Assembly: GCA_963973795.1 (NCBI GenBank)
Contig: CAXBAF010000020.1
Span: 10,759 to 74,758, forward strand
DNA length: 64,000 bases
Origin: UBA1926 sp002337215
GTDB taxonomy: Bacteria; Planctomycetota; Phycisphaerae; Phycisphaerales; UBA1924
Direction of reading: 5' to 3'
Program-made: the position numbers and the translations under genes
Notes under the pieces: generated by a model
The model's input: the letters and a program-made list of their open reading frames with translations, nothing else
The model's database searches: none
Told to the model about the DNA's origin: nothing
Shown here: positions 16,850-25,285 of the stretch, piece by piece
Layout of the letters: every line of letters starts with the position of its first letter
Numbering within the stretch: the first letter of the stretch is position 1

Positions 16850-17767
16850 ATGACACATACTCAAAAAACCGGGTGCCTCTGGCATCTGCGGTCCGCGTTC
16901 ACACTCATCGAGTTGCTCGTGGTCATCGCGATCATCGCGTTGCTCATCGGCATCCTGCTCCCCGCCCTCGGCGCGGCGCGGGAATCGGCGATGACGCTAG
17001 GTTGCGCGGTCAATCTCCGCAGCGTGGGGCAGGCGACGCACCTGTATGCAAACGATAACCGCGATCACATCTGGCCCCGCCGGACGTGGATCCGTGTCGT
17101 CGCGGGCACCAACGAGTACCAGCCAAACGCCGACGAGTACGAGCCCGGCATCTTCTTCGACTACGTCGCGTCCGCCGACGACGTGCTCGCGTGCGCCAAG
17201 AACCAGCGCCAGGGCACGGGCCTTGTCGATCCGTCCGAAACTTCGGAGCTCTTCGACGACCGACCTTATGTCGAGGTCGACACCGACTACTGCTTCACCC
17301 GCGGTATGCAGGGCGCCCGCCTCGACAACCAGGCACGGCTCGCTTATGTCAACCGCATCGGGGGCGTGACGGGAGCCGTCGGCCTCGTGCAGAACGCCGA
17401 CTTCGATCAGAAGCTCAAGCTGTTCAAGCAGCTCCCGATCTTCGTCGAGGAGAGCACCTGGATCAACAACGGGACCGGCGAAGGCGATCACACCGATGCG
17501 GACTGGTCGAATCAGGACCAGATCACCGAGCGGCACAACGACCGCGGCCACCTGCTGAACATGGACACGACCGTGACGCTCTTCGAGCACACCTACGGCA
17601 ATCCCGAGATCGCCGAGCAGGGCATCGACTTCACGGGGTACGACATCTTCGTCAAAGTCTTCTTCAACGGCGACGACGTCTGGCTCCCCATGATGAGCGA
17701 CACGACCACCGCCGACGGGACCCCGCGCGTGCTCGACTGGGGCTGGCTCCAGTCCTATCAGCGCTGA
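16850..17767 (+). CDS. Type IV prepilin-like (DUF1559/PulG-type) secreted protein
   Basis: The start is fixed by GGAAGGAG at 16836-16843. The 305-residue protein has a prepilin N-terminus: a short basic leader ending LRSA, then FTLIELLVVIAIIALLIGILLP with Glu5, the PilD/PulO cleavage-methylation signature. The globular part (NLRSVGQATHLYANDNRDHIWPR, RGHLLNMDTTVTLFEH) follows the layout of the large planctomycete family with H-X9-DG-type C-termini. No pilus assembly genes are nearby; such substrates are usually scattered. It shares direction with the next secreted protein, 141 bp downstream. Confidence 0.9.
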   Translation: MTHTQKTGCLWHLRSAFTLIELLVVIAIIALLIGILLPALGAARESAMTLGCAVNLRSVGQATHLYANDNRDHIWPRRTWIRVVAGTNEYQPNADEYEPGIFFDYVASADDVLACAKNQRQGTGLVDPSETSELFDDRPYVEVDTDYCFTRGMQGARLDNQARLAYVNRIGGVTGAVGLVQNADFDQKLKLFKQLPIFVEESTWINNGTGEGDHTDADWSNQDQITERHNDRGHLLNMDTTVTLFEHTYGNPEIAEQGIDFTGYDIFVKVFFNGDDVWLPMMSDTTTADGTPRVLDWGWLQSYQR

Positions 17768-17908
17768 CCACCAGACGGATTCCGATGAGTGGGCCGCACG
17801 CCGGGAACGGGTGCGACCCGCGTTCCCGGCTCACCTCGGTGTGGATGGTGAGCGATGTCGAGCCGCGATTCGGGGCCGCGGGATGATCCGAAAATCAGGA
17901 GGGAACAC

Positions 17909-18778
17909 ATGAACCGTCTCACCACCACCGCCTTCGCGATCCTCACCGCCGTCGGTGCAACCGCGTCGGCGCAGAACCTTGCCCCCAACCCGTCCTATGA
18001 GGATGCCGGGCCCGGTTTCATCGTCGTCGACCAGTGGACCAACTTTACGACTCCCGCCGATGTCGCGCAGAACGGCGAGATCATCCCCAACGGCGGCGGC
18101 TTCTTCACCGCTCAAGACGGCTCGCGCGCCATCCGGTTCACCGCCGGCGGCGCCGGGACCAACAACCAACTCGATACCGTCTTTGGTATCGACACCAACT
18201 ATGACGGCATCGAGGACCGACTCCCCGTCACGCCAGGCGAGGAAGTCCACCTCTCCGGATGGCTCTACCATCCTTCCGTCGCCCAACTGCAGCCCCGCAG
18301 CGGCACCGGCGGCGCGATGGACCGCTTCGGCAGCCAGTTCTTCCTCGAAACACGGTTCTACGACGCCAACGGCGATTACACCGGAACCCGCATCAAGCAC
18401 TGGCTCTACGAGGGCCGCGATACCGTCTCTTGGTTCGTCGTCCCGCCGGTCGACGAATGGACCTATTTCGAGAGCGAATCGGTCGTTGTTCCCGAGGACG
18501 CTGTCGACGCAACGCTCATCTGGGTGCTCATCACCTTCGGCGATCCCGGGAGCTACATCTACGCGGACAACGTTTACTTCGGGCCCGCCGGAAGTGCCGG
18601 CGGCTGCAACGCCGCAGATCTCGCGGAGCCCTTCGGCGTGCTCGACCTCGGCGACATCGGCGTCTTCGTGAGCGCGTTCACCGCCAACATGGAACCCGGC
18701 GACCTGAACGACGACGGCATCTACGACCTGACCGACATCGGTCTGTTCGTCACCGACTTCACCGACGGCTGCCCGTAA
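17909..18778 (+). CDS. Secreted carbohydrate-binding-like protein with double dockerin tail
   Basis: AGGAGGGAA at 17897-17904 fixes the ATG at 17909. The 289-residue product has a signal peptide (TTTAFAILTAVGATASAQ) and a jelly-roll-like domain beginning LAPNPSYEDAGPG, the usual opening of family-4/9-type carbohydrate-binding modules. The end is dockerin-like and has two halves. The first (ADLAEPFGVLDLGDIGVF) lacks Ca-binding Asp/Asn at the loop start. The second (GDLNDDGIYDLTDIGLF) has a full D-x-N-D-D-G loop. It ends GCP and a strong hairpin follows. Confidence 0.8.
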   Translation: MNRLTTTAFAILTAVGATASAQNLAPNPSYEDAGPGFIVVDQWTNFTTPADVAQNGEIIPNGGGFFTAQDGSRAIRFTAGGAGTNNQLDTVFGIDTNYDGIEDRLPVTPGEEVHLSGWLYHPSVAQLQPRSGTGGAMDRFGSQFFLETRFYDANGDYTGTRIKHWLYEGRDTVSWFVVPPVDEWTYFESESVVVPEDAVDATLIWVLITFGDPGSYIYADNVYFGPAGSAGGCNAADLAEPFGVLDLGDIGVFVSAFTANMEPGDLNDDGIYDLTDIGLFVTDFTDGCP

Positions 18779-18804
18779 CTCGAATCTGATCCCGTTGCAC
18801 TCCG

Positions 18805-18838
18805 GCCGGGCCCGCACACACGCGGGCCCGGCTCTTTG
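18805..18838 (+). terminator. Hairpin terminator after the dockerin-tailed protein
   Basis: GCCGGGCCCGC-acacac-GCGGGCCCGGC (11 bp, perfect) is followed by the short T-rich tail TCTTTG, 26 bp after the stop. Confidence 0.6.
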
Positions 18839-18869
18839 TGATCCGCACGCCAGCGACGCAGCGCTGTCT

Positions 18870-19289
18870 TCACTCCGTCTCATCCACGATGTCGTGCACC
18901 CGGAGCCACGCCAGCGCCGGTTTCCACTGCTCCACAAACGCGACATGATCCGGGTGCTCGACGTACCCCGCGTAGTCGGTCTCGGTCTCGAAGCCGATGT
19001 ACAGCCCGACGTCGTAGTCACCATCCACGCTGTCCCGCCCGACGTCGAGGTGCCGCCCCGCCGCATAGGACTCCACCCCGGGGATCCCCGGGAGCATCGC
19101 GTCGCAATCCGCGAGCAACTCGGCCCGCCTCGACGGATCCTCGAGCTTGAGGAACACGACGTGGCTGATCCGCGCGGGCCGCGCAGGCCCGCTCGACCCG
19201 CAGGCCGTCAAGCCAGCAAGCGACACCGCCGCCGCGCTGATCACCCCGAGAGACACAAGAGAATTCGCCGACCCTGCCGCCATCATCAT
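18870..19289 (-). CDS. Dabb-domain lipoprotein
   Basis: Three ATGs occur in a row (19289, 19286, 19283) behind GGAGG; the first is used. The 139-residue protein has a lipoprotein signal (SLAGLTAC). A stress-responsive A/B barrel (Dabb) domain follows: ISHVVFLKLEDPSRRAELL, then GVESYAAGRHLDVGRDSVDGDYDVGLYIGFETETDYAGYVEHPDH. Dabb domains form dimeric ferredoxin-like barrels; the substrate is unknown. It sits 20 bp downstream of recJ on the same strand and is probably co-transcribed. Confidence 0.82.
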   Translation of the reverse strand: MMMAAGSANSLVSLGVISAAAVSLAGLTACGSSGPARPARISHVVFLKLEDPSRRAELLADCDAMLPGIPGVESYAAGRHLDVGRDSVDGDYDVGLYIGFETETDYAGYVEHPDHVAFVEQWKPALAWLRVHDIVDETE

Positions 19290-19309
19290 CGGTCCTCCAT
19301 ACTGCCCGT

Positions 19310-21124
19310 TCACCCGGCCGATTCCCGCGCATCCACCAGCACCGGCTCGACGCGACCGCTCCAACTGCTCACCTTGGGCTCGATCAGCACGTCGAGCAAC
19401 TGACCAGAACGGAACCGCGGCAGATGCTCGGCCCACTTCCACGCGACCGTGCGCACGAACGCGTCGCCCTGCCGCAGCCGAACGCCGAGGTGCGCCCCCG
19501 TCTTCCCGAACGGCTCCGCCCGACCGTCCACACGCACACCGCGGAGCCGGAGCCGGACGCCCGGGTTCGAGCGCCCGAACGGCGCGAGCCGGTCGAGCCG
19601 CTTCACACAGTCCGGGGTGAGCTCCGCGAGCGTCGCGTCGCAGTCGTACTTCGCCGTGCGCACAAGATCGTCGGGCGAGAGCCCCGTGTTGGCCCGCTCG
19701 ATGAACGCGTCGGCGAATCGGCCGAAGCAGGCCGCGTCCATGCGCAGCCCGATCGCGACGTCGTGGCCTCCGAACCCGCCTGAGACGTTGCCCCCGCCGT
19801 CCTCCTTGATGAACACATCGGCGCACGCACCGACGGCGCCGTGGAGATCGAAACCATCGATCGACCGGCCCGACCCGGTGCACACAAACCCGCCCGCCCC
19901 GCCGCCGATCGTTTCGCCGTCGCGGGCCGGCCTCCGCTGCATCAGGATCGCGGGCCTCGCGTACGTCTCGACGAGCCGGGAGCACACGATGCCGACCACC
20001 CCGGGGTGCCAGTCCTCGTGGGCGAGCACGATCGCACGCTTCGCGTCCCCGGTCATCCCGCCCGCCTCAGCCAGCGCGCACGCCTGCTCATAGATCGTCA
20101 GCTGCGTCGCGCGCCGTTCCTCGTTGAGCCGAACGAGCCCGCGCGCGATCTCCGCCGCCCGCGCCCGGTCCTCGGTGATAAAAAGCTCGACCGCCTCACG
20201 GGCGTGCCCCATCCGCCCGCTCGCGTTGAGCATGGGGCCGAGCCGGAACCCGACGCCCTCCGCGTCGATCTTCTCACCCAGCAAGCCCGCCTCGTTGATG
20301 AGCGCGGTCAGGCCTGTGATCTCCGTCGTCGTGCACCGGCTCAGCCCGAACCGCACGATCACGCGGTTCTCATCGACCAGCGGCACGACATCCGCGACCG
20401 TCCCGAGGGCCGCGAGCGCGAGCAGATCGAGCAGCAGCGTGCGCACGCCGTCGGCGACCTTGTCCGACCCGTTGTGCATGGTCGCCAGCCGCCACGCGAG
20501 CTTGTAGGCGACCCCCGCGCCGCAGAGCTCGCCGAACGGGTACGCGCTGCCCGGCAGCCTCGGGTGCACGAGCGCGAAGCAGCCCGGCACCGGGTCGCCC
20601 TCGCCGGGCGGGTTGTGATGATCGGTGATGATCAGATCCAGACCGGCGTCCTTCGCCGCCGCCGCGGGGCCGACCGCGGTGATCCCGCAATCGACCGAGA
20701 CCACGACCTTCGCTCCCCCCGCGGCGATCTCCTCGAGCGCCGCCGAGTTCAGCCCGTAGCCCTCCTCGACGCGGTGCGGGATGTAGGTCGAGACCTGCGC
20801 CCCGGGCTCGATCGCCCGGAGCATCCGGTACAGGATCGACGTCGCCGTGATCCCGTCCACGTCGTAGTCTCCATAGATGCAGATCGGCTCGCCGGCTTTC
20901 GCGGCCGCCAGCAGCCGCTCGGCCGCCCGATCCAGCCCCGGCAGCGCCGACGGATCGTGCAGGTGCAGCAGCGACGGGCCCAGGAAAGCCGCACGGTCCG
21001 CGACCGCGCGGACCCCGAGCACGCGTTCGACGAGGTCGCCGCCCCCACCGGCCGCCGGCCCGCTCCCACGGGCACGCCACGCCATCGTCCATCCGCGTTC
21101 ACGCTCCGCTGCGACTGTTTCCAC
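19310..21124 (-). CDS. recJ: Single-stranded-DNA-specific exonuclease RecJ
   Basis: This 604-residue member of the DHH family degrades single-stranded DNA 5' to 3' in recombination and mismatch repair. Visible motifs: GDYDVDGITATSIL (motif I), SVDCGITA, IITDHHNP (the DHH motif, near residue 165), ALGTVADVVPL and GRMGHA, then the DHHA1 region with GGFGGHDVAIGL, and an OB-fold C-terminus. The GTG at 21124 is chosen because GGAGG lies 5 nt upstream; the internal ATG at 21085 lacks a site. Length is in the normal range. Confidence 0.95.
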   Translation of the reverse strand: METVAAERERGWTMAWRARGSGPAAGGGGDLVERVLGVRAVADRAAFLGPSLLHLHDPSALPGLDRAAERLLAAAKAGEPICIYGDYDVDGITATSILYRMLRAIEPGAQVSTYIPHRVEEGYGLNSAALEEIAAGGAKVVVSVDCGITAVGPAAAAKDAGLDLIITDHHNPPGEGDPVPGCFALVHPRLPGSAYPFGELCGAGVAYKLAWRLATMHNGSDKVADGVRTLLLDLLALAALGTVADVVPLVDENRVIVRFGLSRCTTTEITGLTALINEAGLLGEKIDAEGVGFRLGPMLNASGRMGHAREAVELFITEDRARAAEIARGLVRLNEERRATQLTIYEQACALAEAGGMTGDAKRAIVLAHEDWHPGVVGIVCSRLVETYARPAILMQRRPARDGETIGGGAGGFVCTGSGRSIDGFDLHGAVGACADVFIKEDGGGNVSGGFGGHDVAIGLRMDAACFGRFADAFIERANTGLSPDDLVRTAKYDCDATLAELTPDCVKRLDRLAPFGRSNPGVRLRLRGVRVDGRAEPFGKTGAHLGVRLRQGDAFVRTVAWKWAEHLPRFRSGQLLDVLIEPKVSSWSGRVEPVLVDARESAG

Positions 21125-21289
21125 CAGGGCCTCCGTGCATCCCGGCCGTGCGAGCCGTCGAATAAACCGACCCCCACGCCTTCCCCCTAGGCTACCCCAC
21201 CCCGGCCCACCGCAACGGCCGCCCCAGTCATCGACGCTCCGAATCGGCCCTCAAAGAAGCCTCCACCCCAATCACCGGATCCTTATCGC

Positions 21290-21928
21290 ATGGTCAAGCT
21301 CAACAAGATCTACACCCGCACCGGCGACGACGGCACCACAGGCCTCGGCACCGGCGAACGCGTCCCCAAAACCGACGTTCGCGTCACCGCCTACGGCGAG
21401 GTCGACGAGGCCAACGCCGCGATCGGGCTCGCCTTCAACGCGGCGTGCGCCGACGAATCGGAGACCGCCGCCGACACCGCCGCGCTCCTCCGCCGCACGC
21501 AGCACGATCTCTTCGACGTCGGGGCCGATCTGTGCATCCCCATCAAGCCCGAAGAAGATCCCGAGATGGCCCTCCGCGTCACCGAGGCCCAGGTCGACTT
21601 CCTGGAGGGCGAGATCGACCGCTTCAACGCCCGTCTCACGCCGCTCACGAGCTTCATCCTGCCGGGGGGCACCCCCCTCGCCTCGGCCCTCCACCTCGCC
21701 CGCACCATCACCCGCCGGGCAGAACGGGCCACCGTCGCCCTGCTCATATCCCAGCCCGACACCACGAGCCCCGTCGCCGCCCAGTACCTCAACCGCCTGA
21801 GCGATCTGCTCTTCGTGCTGGGCCGGGTCGCCAACAGCGACGGCAACACCGATGTACTCTGGGTACCGGGTGCCAACCGCGAGAGCGGAACACCCGACCA
21901 GAAATCCGGGGCCGACGCCTCGGAATAA
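21290..21928 (+). CDS. pduO: ATP:cob(I)alamin adenosyltransferase, PduO type
   Basis: This 212-residue protein makes adenosylcobalamin from cob(I)alamin and ATP. The N-terminal ATP loop KIYTRTGDDGTTGLGTGERV, GEVDEANAAIG and the C-terminal pair (RRAERATVALL; YLNRLSDLLFVLGR) are the family signatures. The last 20 residues are variable. No other cobalamin gene is adjacent, suggesting a stand-alone salvage role that supplies B12-dependent enzymes elsewhere. Confidence 0.93.
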   Translation: MVKLNKIYTRTGDDGTTGLGTGERVPKTDVRVTAYGEVDEANAAIGLAFNAACADESETAADTAALLRRTQHDLFDVGADLCIPIKPEEDPEMALRVTEAQVDFLEGEIDRFNARLTPLTSFILPGGTPLASALHLARTITRRAERATVALLISQPDTTSPVAAQYLNRLSDLLFVLGRVANSDGNTDVLWVPGANRESGTPDQKSGADASE

Positions 21929-22025
21929 ACTTGCGGTGCGTCAGCCCGGAGCGGTCGCTCTCTCGCCTGACTCGGCCTGATCGCCCGTCTGACAACGCCC
22001 AGCGCCCCCTCAGGAATCCCCACGC

Positions 22026-23630
22026 GTGAAACTCCCCGGAGGCAGAAAAACCGGTGCACGCGGAAACGCCGGCAAACCGCCGGGCGGGAAGCGGCCCGCC
22101 CGCACGCGCGGCCAGCCCGCCGACCAGGGCCCCGAGACGATGGAGTTCCGCCGGGAGTTCGAGGCCAACACCGACAAAATCCTCCGGGGCAGGCTCCTCT
22201 GGTTCATCGTGATCTGGGGCGGGATCAACACGATCTCGAGCATCCCGGGCTGGATCGCCGCGGCCGATGTCCTCTTCGGCCTCGGCATCTTCGGTGAAGA
22301 GTTCGCCTTCGCGCTCAACGAGGTTCTCGACGTCGGCGTCTTCGCCGCCGTGCAACTGCTCTGGACCGCGGTCTATGTCGCCGGGCTCATCTTCACGCTG
22401 AAAGGAAGGCTCACACGCCAGCAGGCGGTCTGGGTCAGCATCACCCTGATCGCGGCCGACGGGATCGTCGGCATCGCCCTCCGAGCGAGCGGCATGGCCT
22501 TCCCCGCCGGGCTCCTCGCCTTCGCCTTCAGCCACCTCGTCGCGTCGCTTGTCTTCCCGTGGACCGCCAAGCAGGCCGCGCTTCCCGCGATCATCGTGCT
22601 CGCCGCCAACGCGCTCAGCAAGGCCCTGATCGAATCAGACGGCACCGCCGGCGAGATCGCGCTGCTCATCGTGATCAGCCCGCTCATCGCCACGCCGGGC
22701 TGTCTGATCGCCTGGTACCGCCACTCCCGCAGGCTGGGGCAGCACCAGCACCTCTTTGTCCGCAAACGCTACGTCTCGCTGCGACAGGAACTCGCCTCCG
22801 CTCGCTCCATCCAGGAGAGCATGTTCCCGAACCAACGCACCGGGCGGAACGTCAATTTCACCTACGAGTACGAGCCCATGCGCCAGATCGGGGGCGACTA
22901 CCTCTTCGCCAGCCACTGCCCCACCGACGACGGCACCGACGAGTGCCTCTCGGTCGTCCTGCTCGACGTCACCGGGCACGGCATCCCCGCCGCGCTCACC
23001 GTCAACCGCCTGCACGGCGAGATCGAGCTCCTCTTCGCCGACGACCCGTTCATCGATCCGGGTGACGTCCTCCGCCGCCTGAACCGGTACGTCTATCTCA
23101 CACTCGCGCGGCACTCGATCTTCGTCACCGCGATCTGCCTCAAGGCCGACCCGAAGCACAACACCCTGAAATACGCCAGCGGGGGCCACCCCCCCGCGTT
23201 CCTCCGCGCCGTGGACGGCACCGTCACCGATCTCGATTCCACAGCGTTCGTGCTCGGCGCCTGCCCCGACGCAGAGTTCGATCCCGAACAGGCCTCCATC
23301 CCGTTCGGCCCCGGAGACTCGGTCATCTCCTACACCGACGGCGCGACAGAGGCGAGGCGGGAAACCGGCCAGATGCTCCGCATCAGCGGCATGCGCAGGC
23401 TCCTCGCGACCCGCGCCCGGGTCGAGCCGGGCCGCTGGCCCAAGCTCCTGCTCGAAGCCGTCGCCAACCACCGCGAGGGCCTCCCGCCCGAAGACGACAC
23501 CCTCGTCGTCGAGATCTACCGCGACCTCCGCGACACGCGCACCGAAGAAGAACGCGAGGTCAACTCGGCCCCCGGAGCGCGTACCGGTCGCGGAGCACCA
23601 CGCGCCGACCGTCAGCCCCAACCGTCCTGA
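22026..23630 (+). CDS. Membrane PP2C/SpoIIE-type phosphatase
   Basis: This 534-residue protein begins with a GTG (AGGAA upstream). A basic N-terminus is followed by about six transmembrane helices (residues 55-240) and a coiled linker (RQELASARSIQESMFPNQ), the canonical lead-in to a SpoIIE/RsbU phosphatase domain. Metal-binding motifs GGDYLF, LLDVTGHGIPAAL, YASGGHPP and SYTDGATEAR are present, and DDTLVVEI closes the domain. It probably dephosphorylates an anti-sigma-factor antagonist. The last 71 bp overlap the convergent lipoprotein gene on the other strand. Confidence 0.92.
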   Translation: MKLPGGRKTGARGNAGKPPGGKRPARTRGQPADQGPETMEFRREFEANTDKILRGRLLWFIVIWGGINTISSIPGWIAAADVLFGLGIFGEEFAFALNEVLDVGVFAAVQLLWTAVYVAGLIFTLKGRLTRQQAVWVSITLIAADGIVGIALRASGMAFPAGLLAFAFSHLVASLVFPWTAKQAALPAIIVLAANALSKALIESDGTAGEIALLIVISPLIATPGCLIAWYRHSRRLGQHQHLFVRKRYVSLRQELASARSIQESMFPNQRTGRNVNFTYEYEPMRQIGGDYLFASHCPTDDGTDECLSVVLLDVTGHGIPAALTVNRLHGEIELLFADDPFIDPGDVLRRLNRYVYLTLARHSIFVTAICLKADPKHNTLKYASGGHPPAFLRAVDGTVTDLDSTAFVLGACPDAEFDPEQASIPFGPGDSVISYTDGATEARRETGQMLRISGMRRLLATRARVEPGRWPKLLLEAVANHREGLPPEDDTLVVEIYRDLRDTRTEEEREVNSAPGARTGRGAPRADRQPQPS

Positions 23631-24135
23631 AGTACACCTCGACCGACGCCTCGCCCTCGCCCCCCGCGGCGATCGCGCGAAGCCACGCGGGCAGTTCCCG
23701 CAGCGCGAGCCGGTACGCCCGCGTCGACGGGTCGTAGAGCGACGCGTTCCGCGTGAGATCCGCGAGATCGATCTCCCATTCCTCGGTCCCCGAACCGTTG
23801 GGATCGCTGACCCGGACCTCGAGCCGACCCGCGCCTTTCACGGTGTCGCCCCACTGGTCGATCAACTCGAAGAAGAGCATCACGCGATCGCCCTCCTCGG
23901 GCGTGCGCTCAAAGTGCGTCAGCGACAGCACCCGCACCCCCGCGGGAGAGAAGGGCGACGCGACCACCGTCCCCGAAGGCGGTGTCACGACCGGGCGATC
24001 CGGGTTGTTCTCGGTGTTGATGCACCCCGCCAATCCACCGACTGTAACTGCTGCACCCAATGCGATCAGCAAGTGCCCTCGTCTCCACGACTTCGCACGC
24101 ATCGCTCGACAATTCCGAACAGGAGTCCGCGTCAT
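23560..24135 (-). CDS. Putative lipoprotein, unknown function
   Basis: This 191-residue protein starts at 24135. A TAATCT box lies exactly 6 nt upstream and no Shine-Dalgarno is present. A signal sequence ends in VGGLAGC, a good lipobox. The mature domain is beta-rich (GVRVLSLTHFERTPEEGDRVMLFFELIDQWGD; EWEIDLADLTRNASLYDPSTRAYRLAL), resembling an Ig-like or C2-like sandwich with no family I know. Its 3' end overlaps the convergent phosphatase gene by 71 bp. Confidence 0.72.
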   Translation of the reverse strand: MTRTPVRNCRAMRAKSWRRGHLLIALGAAVTVGGLAGCINTENNPDRPVVTPPSGTVVASPFSPAGVRVLSLTHFERTPEEGDRVMLFFELIDQWGDTVKGAGRLEVRVSDPNGSGTEEWEIDLADLTRNASLYDPSTRAYRLALRELPAWLRAIAAGGEGEASVEVYFRTVGADGRRVVLRDRYALRGPS

Positions 24136-24141
24136 ACCGAC

Positions 24142-24147
24142 AGATTA
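24142..24147 (-). promoter_or_regulatory. -10-like TAATCT, leaderless start
   Basis: On the minus strand TAATCT ends 6 nt before the ATG at 24135. It lies between an upstream terminator (24196-24218) and the gene, as expected for a real promoter. Confidence 0.55.
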
Positions 24148-24195
24148 GCCGGCGAGATTCTCCGATGCATTCACCCTGAGCATCAAGCCGCCACG

Positions 24196-24218
24196 AAAAA
24201 GCGGGCCATCCGGCCCGC
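24196..24218 (-). terminator. Intrinsic terminator after the fibronectin-like protein gene
   Basis: Read on the minus strand, GCGGGCC-ggat-GGCCCGC is followed by TTTTT, 26 nt after the stop at 24245. Confidence 0.8.
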
Positions 24219-24244
24219 CGTGTGGATCTTGCTGGGTTGCGTGC

Positions 24245-24916
24245 TCAGGCCGCGAGACGGATGTCGTTGCCGGTGATGGCGAACGCCGTTGCCCCGCCGG
24301 TGCCGAAGTTCACGAGGAACTGGGCGGGCTGGCCGCGGGTCTTGGAGCGGACGGCCGTGATCTGGTAGACGATGCTCGACGAACCGGCCGGGATCGTGCT
24401 GTCTTCAAAGGTCCGCTCGCCGGGGACGCCGACGAACTCGAAGGGGCCCGTGCCGAGCCGGCGCTGGATCTCGTAGACGGTGCCCGACGCGCCGGCCGGG
24501 TTGTCGCACTTCCACTTGAGACCGAGGGCCCCGGTGGCGGCGAGGCCGACGATGAACTCGTAGGGCTGGCCGGGGGGGCCGACGGGCCCGGGCTCGGCGG
24601 GCGCGGGGATCTGGGCGAGGGTGTAGACGCTCGGGTCGTCGTTGCTCTCGGCGTAGTTGCGGATGGCGCGGATGAGGCTGGAGCCGACGGCGGCCATGGC
24701 GTCGGTCTCGATGTAGAAGTTCTGGGTGGCGGCCTTGGAGGCCTCGCGTGCCATCTCGGCGTCGAGGTATCCGGTCCGGGCGTTGGAGACGAGGGTCTGG
24801 AATGCGAGGACGGCGGCGGGGTCGAGGCCGATGTCGGCGGCGTTGGTGGCCCATGCCGCGAGGTGTGCCTCGTAGAACTCGATCTTGCCGATGCGGGTGT
24901 TGGGGATGACGCCCAT
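24245..24916 (-). CDS. Planctomycete conserved protein with helical N-terminus and Fn3-like C-terminus
   Basis: AGGAG lies 7 nt before the ATG at 24916. The 223-residue protein has no signal peptide. Residues 1-115 are helical (IGKIEFYEAHLAAWATNAADIG; MAREASKAATQNFYIETDAM). A Pro-rich hinge (PAPAEPGPVGPPGQP) leads to a beta-sandwich (YEIQRRLGTGPFEFVGVPGERTFEDSTIPAG) typical of fibronectin type III-like folds. I have the impression that this architecture recurs in planctomycete genomes, but its function is unknown. A strong terminator follows. Confidence 0.75.
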   Translation of the reverse strand: MGVIPNTRIGKIEFYEAHLAAWATNAADIGLDPAAVLAFQTLVSNARTGYLDAEMAREASKAATQNFYIETDAMAAVGSSLIRAIRNYAESNDDPSVYTLAQIPAPAEPGPVGPPGQPYEFIVGLAATGALGLKWKCDNPAGASGTVYEIQRRLGTGPFEFVGVPGERTFEDSTIPAGSSSIVYQITAVRSKTRGQPAQFLVNFGTGGATAFAITGNDIRLAA

Positions 24917-25285
24917 AGGTTTACTCCTGTGCGAAGATGGCAGGGCGTGCCGAAATGCACGCCTCGATTTCGGGACGGCTGCCGCGCACTCAGGCATGAC
25001 GGATTCCCGCGCCGATCACAGCCGGCCACGGGTCAGGGCTGGTGGTCGGACGAGAAGCACTGGAGCTTTGGTGGAATGCTAACTATTTTCTGAAATCGAC
25101 CAGCAGGCTGTACAACCGACTCAAACCCGACAAACAAGCATGCCTCTTCATGCCGAGTCTCAGAGAGTTAATCCCAGTCGTTGGTCAGCGTGACGTCGTG
25201 TTAGACCTCGAACACCATGGCCTGCGCCCCATTCAGCGATATGTTTATCCGCGGGAGTTCCGACTACCGCTAGTCATCCTTACGG
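24917..25285. other. Gene-free interval at the edge of the AT-richer island
   Basis: This 369-bp interval shows a visible drop in GC from about 24.98 kb onward. It holds an 87-codon open frame on the plus strand (25042-25305) with no recognisable domain or ribosome binding site, judged not to be a gene. No tRNA, att-like direct repeat or integrase remnant could be seen. Confidence 0.5.
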
